Shown here piece by piece: positions 1-10,826 of a DNA stretch of 64,000 nucleotides. The translations under genes and the position numbers were made by a program. The stretch covers positions 4,526,001 to 4,590,000 of the forward strand of contig JASJZC010000007.1 in the NCBI GenBank assembly GCA_037178855.1. The letters run 5' to 3'. The notes beneath the pieces are model-generated. The model worked only from the letters and a program-made list of their open reading frames with translations. It did no database searches and was not told where the DNA came from. This stretch comes from Oscheius sp. JU75 (Eukaryota; Nematoda; Chromadorea; Rhabditida; Rhabditidae). Position 1 is the first letter of the stretch, and every line of letters begins with the position of its first letter.

Positions 1-634
1 GCAAAAAGTCACTTGCCAGATCCTCTTCTCGCTGTTTGTCTTGAGGGGTTGATGACAGACTGTACAACCCCATTAGATGAACAGAAAGAAGCTCTCACGC
101 TTCGTTTGCAGCGGCGCATAACCTCTTTGGGGCGCCTAGGCTGTCAATCCTTTATACCTGACCAGTTCAAGCACTGCCAAGCTAACAGACCAAAAGTCTT
201 TTACAGCTGCTCGTAAACTTCTTTGCTGTTTAAAGCGCAAAATCCGTACCCAGGTACTTCTTAAGCCTTCCCTTTCAGTCCGAAACCCTAGTTTTCCTCT
301 CACACTACTGCAAAAAGACTCACACCTGGAGGCCGGTCATTGACACGCTTAGTTTCACGCTGGCTCACATGTGTTGAAGAACCGGGAGCACAGCCGGATG
401 GCGGTTTTTGCGCAGTCATAATCCTTAATCTGTTTGTCCCCCCACGTTTCACGCTGCCCTTCACTTTCGCTCGAGCGTCTTTCTATTATTTGACCTTTAA
501 TTTGTGCTCTTCTTCTTGTATCTATGCAAAGTGACCATTTGCAATAACATGCAGCGCGAGTGAAACCAATTAATCCTTCACGCTCTGAGAAAAACTTGCC
601 ACGTTATGAGATATGATTTTCTCTAACATGGAAG
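1..634. other. Upstream region, no gene supported
   Basis: I see no exon chain here. An open frame at 13-216 begins with a non-ATG codon and has no convincing splice partners. The region just before 635 probably holds the promoter and 5' UTR of the anillin-like gene. Confidence 0.4.
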
Positions 635-3319
635 ATGGACCCAACAAAGCAGATAAGCTGCGTGACCAAGCTTTCCCACCCTTTCGCTGTAAACAAGAAA
701 GCTTTCTGCGGTTGAACTAACACTTGCCAACCGTTCGCCGCACGCCACAATTTATGTCTCAACCAGATTCGGTAGGGGAATTTAACAATCTCACAGAAAT
801 AATGCTTTGTCCTCTGTAATTCGCAGATGTTTTATGTTGGTTTTTCAGCAGTCACGAAGGACCACATCAGTCCAGCAGGCACTGGCTGAGGACAAGGCAG
901 AAATTGTCAGAAAGTTTCACTCAAAGGCGATGCCGGTCATCGATGAGAATGACGCAGGGTGAGTTCTTTTCACTTGCTGGGTTAGGAAATCGAAAAGATT
1001 ATAAAAATGGAACAATGTTTCAAAAATGGTTGTTTGCAAACTTTCGCCAAAACACGTTGTAAACTAATCTGCACTCCATTTCTAAACTCGTTTTGTCTCG
1101 AAGCGGAACTGATCCAATTGGCAACATCCGCAGAAATAAGCAAGAAATTCACGGAGTCCTCGAAAAACGCGCATCTGTTCTTTCTTTCGCTGCCGAACTC
1201 CATCTGTGTCCGATATTGCTCTGCTATTCTTGTAAGAGGAGCTTGTCTTCGTACATACTTCGTATTATCAAACGTCAGTTGACGGTAGTATGTTATCTTT
1301 TGATTCAATATACTAGTCGCCATTGGTAGTCAAATCCCATTCTGCACATAATCAAGTACCGGGGCCCATGAACACGCTCAGTTCTCATACTAGTCATTCT
1401 ACCGACGACTGACATGCTGAAACACAGGTGACTCACTTTTCCGGGAACAATTTTGTTGATTTACCTATGATTTCAACTGTTATTCAGGTATCCAAAACAG
1501 AGCCGGGCTAACATCGGTATTTCCCAGCTTAGTATTCCACTTGTTTGGAATAGTGAACTCCACTTCAAGTCCAAAGGAGGTTGATATTTTTCTTTATGTG
1601 ACGATCATCATATTTCAGATAGCAGAACATACTCGATGTTTGCTGTCCTGCAAACAAAAACAAAAGTTGTTGACTCGAGAATGATTACAAATATCGACCG
1701 AACGGTCACAGATGTTGTCTTCCCCGAATCCTACGTGTTGTGAGTTTTTGCTTTTTTTTATACTGAAGATTGTTTAGTGAGAGTGAGCCGGATGATTTCT
1801 GTATTGAAGTCAGTCTCTTCGCCGCCCGCACCGATCAGGGCTTAGTTGATAGTAGTGGAAGTTTACGATCAAAAATAACTCGTTCCCTTGGAAGAAAATT
1901 TGGAACCAATGTGGTATGACGTGAAACGCTCAGCTTTATTGCGTATCTTTTAGAAAACCCAGCTGGCCACCCTCGAATTCAACAAAATGAGAGGTGACTC
2001 AATCCTTGGAGGGACTCATTTCAACCTCCTGGCGAGAGCATATCTAGTTTTGCCCGATGCTGGCGAGGACTGCAAAATTCATGATCTCAAAATGTCCGCA
2101 TTTGGTAAAAGCCTATTGAAACGGAGTTATTATCTTTTTAGCTGATCTCAGCGGACCTCCGCTTTATGGTCATATTATGTGCCGGATGGCAGTTCAACCT
2201 CTTTCTGTGCTACATCCGCTGGTCGAGGGGATGCTGACAGTCAAACCACTGGGAGAGAATACTGCCTTAAAAAATGTCCAATCCCGACTACAAGCAGGAA
2301 ATCTGACGTGCTACATGAATGTAGATGTACATCAATGTCCCTCTCGAGAAGAAGTTTTAATGCAAATTCCAATCACTTCTGTAAGTATTAGTTGACTCTT
2401 CTCAACCATTCCGTTAACTATAGGGTTCCAAGATTGTGTCAACCGCCTACCCCTACACGTTCCTGCTAGCCACCGAGGGCACCACTGATGCGGAAGGCAG
2501 TGAGCTTTTCGTCACAGCTGATAATGAAAAATCGAAAGACGCATGGAAGAGGGCGTTGGAAGCACAGATCACTGACTGTGGTATAAGCCTGCTGATCGGC
2601 ACATGACTACTAACATTTTTCAGAAATTTGGGGAAATTTTGCCTACACACCCACAAAACTGACACACGAAAAAAGAAAGGATCCAGTGAAAGAGACTTTA
2701 AGCAGAGCATCAGGCAACACACTTTATGACAAGATTAGCATTACAGGTGCGTAAAAAAACCTATTTTACAGTAACAAAAAACCTGTAGGTACCATTTCAA
2801 AGGGGACGGCGCCTAGTCTTTCACCATCGTTCTCCTACTGCCCACGTAATTTATCCCCCTTGCAAACGGATATCTCAAAAACTGCTCCGAGCAGACGGAA
2901 CAAACAAAGAACAAACGTGTTGGATATTTTCCCGGTGAGGATCAAATAGACAAGCAACTATCTGGCTTTTTAGAGTCCTGCTCCATCTGAGTCACCGAAA
3001 AACTCAATTCAGGAGAATGATTCCTGGGGTTACACCAAAGGTATCCTATCGACTGACCTCATTAAACAGTTTGTTTTTAGAATCATCAGCTGTCTACACT
3101 CCGATGTCGACCCGGATGAGAGACCCCATGGCAATGGACTACTCCTCGTTGAGTAGATACGACACGTATTCAAACACTAGCAGTCCGGTAATCTTTAAAA
3201 GTAACTCACATATCAAAAATTTTCAGTATCTGAGCGGTAAGAAGAGCTGGTCACGATCCATTGGAGAGTTTATCGGAAAGAAAATAAATACACCCAGTGT
3301 TCAAGTGACAAGGTTGTGA
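635..3319 (+). CDS. Anillin-like protein, short form (anillin homology domain plus PH domain)
   Basis: Predicted 531-residue protein. Anillins are cortical scaffolds that bind Rho, septins and lipids during cytokinesis and germline organisation. Exons: 635-688, 849-958, 1488-1579, 1619-1739, 1778-1913, 1954-2104, 2142-2380, 2424-2580, 2624-2746, 2789-2934, 2974-3040, 3081-3187, 3227-3319; the total is 1596 nt. After a short head, an anillin homology region runs from about residue 30 to 245 (FCIEVSLFAARTDQG, LARAYLVLPDAG, YGHIMCRM). A PH domain follows at about 250-360: it opens EGMLTV, contains LQAGNLTCYM, and closes with the usual tryptophan helix in KDAWKRALEAQI. A basic, serine-rich tail of about 160 residues ends VQVTRL. 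The ATG at 635 was chosen over that at 628 because only its frame joins exon 2 in phase. The long N-terminal myosin- and actin-binding part of classical anillins is absent. The family call is from memory. Confidence 0.78.
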
Positions 3320-3658
3320 TATATCGTAGATGAACAACTATCTCCCTCATCATGTCATAATATCAAAATGAATGTAAACATCTCTTCCCTAAATATATAC
3401 GGTAGATCAGCATTTTTCTTCGGGTCCTTATCTTAACTGAACTTCAAGTCACTCCTACTGACAATGCTGTTAAGTCAACGTTCGTCCATGACGAATCGAT
3501 AAGGATCTGACCTAGGGAATAAATGATTTATCTGCAGCAATCTATATTTTTTTTTACCAAATAACTCACTATATCATACACTTGCTATCTTGTCTCTAAT
3601 CCGTCAGATTATTCACATTTTTGATAAGACTTGTTGCAGTCCGAAGGTGAACAGCACC
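3320..3658. other. Intergenic spacer between anillin-like and DNase II genes
   Basis: 339 bp, AT-rich, with no coding signal. TTGTTGCAG ending at 3639 is a likely trans-splice acceptor 19 bp before the DNase II start codon. Confidence 0.5.
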
Positions 3659-5045
3659 ATGCGGCTCCTTTTGCTTCTTGGGCTGTGCGGGTTAGCCTTT
3701 TCTTTTTCGTGTAAAGATCAGGATGGCAAGGATGTCGATTGGTAAGTACGTCTACCATCTTTGTCTAACTCATTTGTAGGTGGGCAGTATACAAAATGCC
3801 TATTGAGCAGGACAATTCCGTGCCTGGTATCAGTCAAGGTGTAGCCTGGTATTACGTGGATGTGAACAAGAAAGGCGCTCTTTTGCCCTCGCAGGAAACT
3901 TTGAATAGCAAGAAACAGGTCAGTATGCTTCCTTACCGGTTCCACAATACGACTTTAGGCTATTGCATACACTCTTCAACAGTACTACGACGTGCAGAAC
4001 GATCCGACAATTTTCCACGTTATGTACAATGATGAGCCATATGTGGCACCTACTGCTTCCGAATCGTGGTTTGACAAGATTTCCAACTTTTTTGTCACTA
4101 GCAATTCTGCTTCCGTTCAAAAGGGACACACAAAAGGTTGATCCATAGAACAATTTACAACCGAAAATTTTAGGTGTTTCTTTCTTCAACAAGACCAACG
4201 GAGTCTGGTACGTTCACAGTGTGCCCTTGTTCCCTCCTCCGGACCACTACGAGTATCCTGATTCGGGACATATCTATGGACAGACCATGTTGTGCATGAG
4301 CTTTAAATACTCCGAGTTAGCAAAAATCGGTACCCAGCTGTACTACAACAATCCGCAGATCTATTCGTCTCGACTACCATCCAATATGGCTCAGGACAAT
4401 CCGGACTTGGCCAAGGTATATCCCTTTTCTACTCAATTGCTAGTGAGGTATTAGATTATTGGAAACCAGCACAAGTCCGGTGCTCCTCAAAGCAGTATTG
4501 TCGACTTGACCACCGTTGGAGGCTCTACTTTCAAGTCTTTTGCGAAAACTAACGAGTTTAACAATGGTAAGACAAGGTTTTTTTAAAGATATTAAAGTCT
4601 CAAGACCTGTATGACGGTCTAATCGCTCCAATGTTGAAAACCAACTTGTATGCTGAAACCTGGAGACGTGGATCTGTCATTCCTGTCAATTGCCAACAGC
4701 CATACTTCACTTTGGATGCACAAAACATGAAGATTGGAAACACTGCTGAGTTCTCTTACACAAAGGATCATACGAAGATGGCACGATCGGTCGATGCCAC
4801 AAAACCATACGTCTGTATCGGTGACATCAATAGAATGGTCAGTTTTTGTTTGTTTGATGTACAATTTCTTACCCTAACATATCAATGCCATCTTTTTGTA
4901 GCAATCGCAATACAGCCGTGGTGGAGGAAGTGAATGTATCTCTTCGACTTTCCTCTGGAATGCTTTCAATGTTTTTGTCGACACGAATTCCTGTCCTGCT
5001 CCAGGCAAAGATTTCCTTCGTGGAAACCGCGTACCTATCAACTAA
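3659..5045 (+). CDS. Deoxyribonuclease II, secreted/lysosomal
   Basis: Predicted 368-residue acid endonuclease of the DNase II family (nematode NUC-1, CRN-6 and CRN-7). These degrade DNA of engulfed, apoptotic or ingested cells in lysosomes or the gut lumen. Exons: 3659-3741, 3780-3918, 3983-4136, 4174-4415, 4455-4566, 4605-4837, 4902-5045; the total is 1107 nt. The N-terminus is a signal peptide (MRLLLLLGLCGLAFS). The family start follows as VDWWAVYKMP. The first catalytic motif GHTKG has His123 and is followed by WYVHSVPLFPPP and YGQTMLCMSF. The second His motif is DHTK at 298-301, and the end carries CIGDINR and RGGGSECI. Length fits the family. In the second motif the residue after DHTK is Met, where vertebrate enzymes have Trp in DHSKW. 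I cannot tell which nematode paralogue this is. AATAAA lies just after the stop. Confidence 0.93.
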
Positions 5046-8023
5046 ACGCAATAAACTTGAAAACTTCGTTTTGAATCAATCATATTCGCTTATCTTAGCA
5101 TTAATGCCACAGAAGGCACAATTGGTGCTCATCAGTCAGAAAAGCGGACAAATATCATAATATTTCACTTCCTGGTCTTTTGAATCGATCACATGGCATG
5201 TTTCACATAATTTTTGAAAGAGGTCTAGGTGCAGATGTATGGCAGCGGGGTGTACAGTAAAGACCAAAATGATGGATAGTGTTTAACTTCAACGGCGACG
5301 CAGACAGAATGTTTCGTTTTTGACCTTTATGTTGCGAAGCACGCTTCCTTAGTTTTAGTGAGTTTTGAGCAAAAGAACAATAGTAAAGAGCACACAAATT
5401 GCCCAAATTTACACTTTTTGCACTCACATGCTGGCCGTTCAGCAGGAGGGAAAGGGGTCTAGGTTTGATCAGGCCCACAACAGCTGTGTTGATCTATTCA
5501 CTCGACCTGACCCATTCTCAAGAGATCTTTTTTGTTTTTATGTGAAACAGACCTTTTTGAACAAACAAATCTTATTCTTTAAACTCAAACGTGTCTTATA
5601 CAACCTGTTTGCAGCTGTCAAAAGTCATTTCATTGTCAAAATCGGTGATCTCGGGGGCAGTCTTTGACGTACTCGATTTCGTTCACGGTTATCATCTATT
5701 ATCGCATCGCCTGTATATAAATCTTATATACTGTCTCTTTCTGTGTGAATCACCTTTTTCCGCATCATTCGCTTGTAATTCACATCGTCATTGTATACAT
5801 GAGAGTCTGTAAAAAAAAGGGCAGAACGGTCGGAAGTGCGCGCCCAAAGATGTCTTCACCTGTCCTTTTTCCTATTATTTACTAGTGACAGTTTGATTTC
5901 ACAAGGAGGAACCTGTTTCCTCTCGTTTCAGTTTTTTGTCAATGAGGCAAGGACATCGCCATACTTTTGTTTTGAGATTCTTCAGTGTCTACTCTATTTT
6001 CAAACCTTTTCTCTGCCAACTCTTATATTTCATAGCTTGTAGGCTATACAGCCATGATTTTTCCCAGATCCTCTAGGAGGTACAAACGTCCTCTAGGAGG
6101 TACAAACGAGCTCCATTCCTCTTTCGCACGATTGATAATCAGGCTGAAAAATCTCCACCACTCTCCACTTCCTTTCATGTCGTATATGTTTCCTGTCTTG
6201 GACAGTTGGCCTTTCATCACAGTTGCGATTGACATTGTGTGTGCAACAAAGATTGTTTTTCCCCCATTCTTGTCCTTCGCATCCTTCCTGAGTCTGTTTC
6301 TGTCAAAAGAATCTGAAATCAATCTGTTTGTGGGTGTTTAACAGCTTCAAGGCCAGTATTTTTGACATTATTATAAAGATACGCTATCGCCCGTAGATAA
6401 ACTTATGACTTCAGTTCTTATGACCATCCAAAAAGGTTCTCAGACAGTAAATAAACTGTCGATAGCGATCAGCCAGATCGTTGAGAAGGAGGATCGGTCA
6501 TATCAAAAAATCAAGTTGGAGATGGCACGATAATTTGCGACCCTTGTTGAGACTAATTGCATCTGAATGTCATTTATTTTGTTCTCTGTTCTATTGAGAG
6601 CAAGTTCTTTTGCTCCCAACCCACTTGCTCACTTTTAAGTATAGTATATTGTTTATTCGGGATTTTTTTCTCTATTTCTCCTTTGGTTTCATGAAGCTTA
6701 ATTGCCTGTTGTTTGCTTCTTTTCTGATCATTTTTGAGGCTTGACAGTAAGTTTTCCCATATGGCTCTCGAGACATTCTTTAAGTTGTTTAAACCGCTCT
6801 TTTGAATTGTGTCGATACATTAATCTTAAAAGTTTTACATCTCTTATGCGCCTTTCTGATTTCCTTTTGTATATCATTTTAATCCGCATCTCTGTTTCGG
6901 ACGCAAACACAAAACTATCTTTTGTTCACTTCATTCTTTAGTTTTATTATGTTGACGTCGGTCAATCTATTGTGCTCGTTCTATTCAACTTTCACCTCTC
7001 CTTCACATTGGTATCGCTGTCCTATTCACTATATTATTTCTAATAATTTCACTACATTTCTATCGATCGATGTGATTCGAATCTATATTGCGCTTGATGG
7101 AACGGGGTAACCCTTTCTTTTCTTTCCCCAACAATGTGAACTGGTCATTTATGATAGCCCGATAGTTCCAAAAGTTTATCGATTAGTGCTGTTTAAATCT
7201 TTGTTCAATAGAATAATCCCATCTTACTTGGATAGCGTGCGTTTGCAGATTCCCGCTCCATATCCTCTTTCACGCCGTTCTGCACCGTTTCTTTCGTTTT
7301 CCTGATCAGTTCACACTAAATCTTGTTTGGAATGTGCCATATTCATATGAATTTTTTTTATATATTTCTAGTATTCCTGCAAAACGCTGACTAAACTGTT
7401 TCATTCTTTTCTGAACCTGCCCTCACCCTCATACTTGACTCCTTTTGAATTCAAAGTTCTCCCAATCAGTCTCCTGTTAGTCGAAAAAAGTTTCTGTCAC
7501 GGACTATGAGTGCCGGTTTTCGCTTGTGATATAGAAGTAGGATCGATCTATGATGACCCCCTCCCAACCCACCAGTTCGCCAATTATCCTTTCTACTATT
7601 TCGGCAATGCCGTCAGTCCATTGAGAGACCAGGTTGCTTTCTGTGACTGTACTCTGGGTGAATTATCATATACGTCAGCGTGTATTCCCCGCCTCTTCAC
7701 GGCTACCCTATTCAAATAGGTCGGCTTCCGAATCTGAGAACCATTTTTGGAATCCCACTGCCCGAATTCGTCAGGGTCAAACCTGTTCTTGAAGCCGAAC
7801 CTTTGATTCTTTTGCAACTGTTGTCTGCTTCTTACCATCTCATTTTGCCAAATATGCAGTTTAGACTGGTCTTTGACTTGGTCAAATCTTCTAGCTAAAA
7901 CGTGTTAGCGATTTTTGACAGTTCATACTACGCGCTGCGACTTTTTAAAAATCAGCTCTTTATTATGCACGTTGTTCTCTGTCTGCTCTTAATGATTAAC
8001 ATATTTATTTTTGTATTTTAGGA
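5046..8023. other. Long intergenic region, no supported gene
   Basis: About 3 kb, with a plus strand rich in T. AATAAA at 5049-5054 is the likely poly(A) signal of the DNase II gene. Open frames of 60-95 codons occur on both strands (for example minus 6044-6322 and 6728-6910, plus 7510-7719). None has splice partners or recognisable similarity. A 20-bp tandem duplication lies at 6069-6108. Confidence 0.45.
6069..6108. repeat. Perfect 20-bp tandem duplication
   Basis: Two adjacent identical copies of a 20-mer beginning TCCTCTAGGAGG, at 6069-6088 and 6089-6108. Each copy holds the small inverted repeat CCTC-TAG-GAGG. Confidence 0.9.
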
Positions 8024-9813
8024 ATGAAGGAGATGGACGAGACTGGGTGTGCTAGCACACGAGTCAGGTACATCATCCTGTTCCTTGGTAAGACTGTTCG
8101 GTTTCACATATACATGTAGTTAAAGGGTCTGCCTGTATCGCCTCGATTGCTTCAAACATGATAGTGCTCAACTTCACGTTGATCTGCATGGGGACTCCAA
8201 GAAACGAGACCACGGTAAGTGAACGAGATCATTCGATACCAAACACGTCATGATTCCATGGTTTACCAAGGACGAGCGGAAAACACCCAGCTTCACAAAT
8301 ATCTTCTAAGTTTGTTTGTTTCAGAGTCCTCTCACTCCCAAAGGACCCTACGACTATGATCAGACCGAGAAGTCACAGCTCATGTGGGCCGTAGCGATTG
8401 GAACTCTCGTAGCGGCTTGGCCATTCCACTGGTAAGAAGAGGAATACCAAATGATGAATAAGTATCAGGTTCTATCAGAAGTACGGAGCCAGATACGTTT
8501 TCTTCTCTGCTGGATTCGTATCTACCGTCTCTACAGCCCTCATACCCGCGGTAGCTGGTTACAGCTTTAATCTCTTTTTGATCGTACGATTTCTCCAGGT
8601 AAACCCTATCACAGTGAAATTAAATAATAAACTTAGGGTGTCTCCTTCGGTGCTGACTTTGCCGCCATTGGATTGATCGTCGTACATTGGGCTTCGCTGA
8701 AACAACATGGACTGTTTATCTCTCTACTCTCTTCATTCTCTCAAATATCCGTCATGTTCACTATGCCTCTTGCTGGACATGTAGAATGCCTTCTTTCCTA
8801 AAATACTTCTTCTTTCAGCTTTGTGAGTCCGACTATGGATGGACTTCTGTCTATTACGTTCATGCCACGTTGAGTGGAGTTCTGTTCACCGCCTGGCTCT
8901 TATACTACAGGAACAACCCGGCCAACCATCCTGATATGACAGACGTGGAGCTCGAGAAGATCAGAAGAGATAAGGGCGATGTCAAGGAGCACGAAGAGAC
9001 TCCAATCAAGGCCATCATGACTAACCCTGTGATGTGGGCTGTCTGGCTGTCTGCTTTCGGGGAGTTGATGATGTCTCAATTCATCGTCATGTATGGACCT
9101 ATCTACTTGAAGGAGGTTCTCGGTTTCCAAGTGACGCACACTGGCTACTTTGTGGCCGTTCCTCGCGCTCTGCATCTGGCATTTAAGATCATTTCCGGTA
9201 TCTGCAGCGACCGGATCAAGTGAGAAAATTTGCAAAAATTTTCGTCTATATTATGTTCAGGTTCCTTTCCGAGACCTGGAAGATGAGAATCTTCAACACA
9301 ATTGCCCTAAAAGTATCTGGTGTGTTCTTCTGTGTTCTAGGATTCCTTTCTGCCGAGTATGCCACATACTCCCTCTTTGTTCTGCTCATTATCGAAATCT
9401 CTACCGGATTCATCTGTGGAGGTTTTTACAAATGTGCTACCCTTGTAGCAAGGTATGCAACTGTCTCAAGCTAATTGTATCTGAATTTTCAGACAGCACA
9501 GTCACTTCGTTTTGTCACAGATTCAATTTATAAAGTGTCTGTCCCTTTTCATCGAGCCGCTGCTCGTGTTCCTTATTTGCCAGAACAACACTCTTGCTGA
9601 GTGGCGAATTGTGTTTCTCATCCACGGGGTTCTCCTCATCGGTTTGATTTAATGCGTGTCTACATAAAATATAATTTTTCAGGGGGTAACGTGATCTTTT
9701 GGATCTTCGCTACAGACGAGCCTGCTGACTTTACCAAGACCAGTACTCAAGAAATGAACGAGATCCCAGAAGCGAAAAGGTCCGAAGGCAACTTAAAATT
9801 GGAAATCTTTTGA
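8024..9813 (+). CDS. SLC17-type organic anion / vesicular transporter (major facilitator superfamily)
   Basis: Predicted 468-residue, 12-TM major facilitator protein of the SLC17 group, which includes sialin, the vesicular glutamate transporters and phosphate/anion transporters. Exons: 8024-8087, 8126-8214, 8325-8431, 8469-8598, 8637-8780, 8819-9219, 9261-9452, 9493-9641, 9683-9813; the total is 1407 nt. TM1 is followed by SNMIVLNFTLICMG and a glycosylation sequon (RNETT), as in many nematode SLC17 members. Later motifs are FYQKYGARYVF (TM2-3 loop), RFLQGVSFGADFAAIG (TM4), CESDYGWTSVYYVH, a cytosolic linker (ADHPD-like, then EETPIKAIMTNPVMWAVW) and EWRIVFLIHG near the end. TTTTAG directly precedes the ATG by two bases, which suggests trans-splicing. 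An alternative acceptor 8 or 9 bases before exon 2 is possible. The substrate cannot be read from sequence, and I do not claim it is a glutamate transporter. Confidence 0.87.
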
Positions 9814-9934
9814 AAAGACAAAAGAAGTATCATATCTCCCGGTTGTGGCCAACGTGTCTGTACGAACCCCTGTGAACTGCCTCATCTTGCAATTGTGCAT
9901 GAGTTTTAGCGGGTACTTCACAAAACATGTGTTA

Positions 9935-9940
9935 AATAAA
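9935..9940 (+). terminator. Poly(A) signal of the SLC17-type gene
   Basis: Canonical AATAAA 122 bp after the stop codon. Confidence 0.7.
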
Positions 9941-10826
9941 ACTAATAACTGTGGTACGAATAGTTCATAGCGAGAGCGACGTTTTTTATACGATTTTCGT
10001 GATACGTTTTTGTCGCCTTGCAAAACGGTCAGCGGAACTTTAAACTATTTTCTACTCCCTCGCACACGCTAAAAATAGTTTACATTTTTTTTATAACACC
10101 ACACGCTCATTTTCAGACTTACTTCTCCGGATGACGAGTGAGTCTACGGGCCTTCTATGTTGTGATTTGCCGGTACACCTCTACGTATCAACAGTGCCTA
10201 TTCAACGCTTCAGTGATCTTGTTTTCTTTATTGTTATCATTAAAGACTACTGACTTTTTTCAATTTCTATCAGTAATTCAAATAAAGTGTCCATTCACAA
10301 CCCGATTGTTCTCCTGAGAAACTTGTTTTGCAAAAAACAGATTTATTTGCAAAAAGTGAAGATTTCGATAAAAAAGCAGGTTATTTTCAGTGCCTTCTGT
10401 AAACAGTTCTCCAGACAACGCTTATAATCTTTCTGTCATAGAATAAATGTTTGCCATGCATAGCCAAAGGGAATTTAACCGTTCGCGTGAACAGTGCACG
10501 CTGTACGCAGCTGTTTGTTCGTTCCGGAATTCAGTTTGCACAAGAGGTTGCCGACCCAGGAGGTTCAGTCAATGTTGGCAGAGACCGCCGTGAGCCGACA
10601 TGCCCTCGGGGTACTTTCCATTCATACTGTTGTCTTTGACTCTTCGTTGGCTTCTGTTTTCTTTCGGAAACGTTTGTTAAAAAAAGTTTGTTTTAATAAC
10701 AATCATTCTTGTTAATCAACTGACGAAGAAATGATGCATTGGCGTCCTTCAAGATGAATGTTAACAAAATATAATCATGTCTTTTTCTACATTACGACTT
10801 CTTTCTATTGATGTCTATTATTTTAG
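9941..10826. other. Intergenic region
   Basis: No coding chain seen. TTTTAG at 10821-10826 abuts the ATG of the next gene and may be its trans-splice acceptor. Confidence 0.4.
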
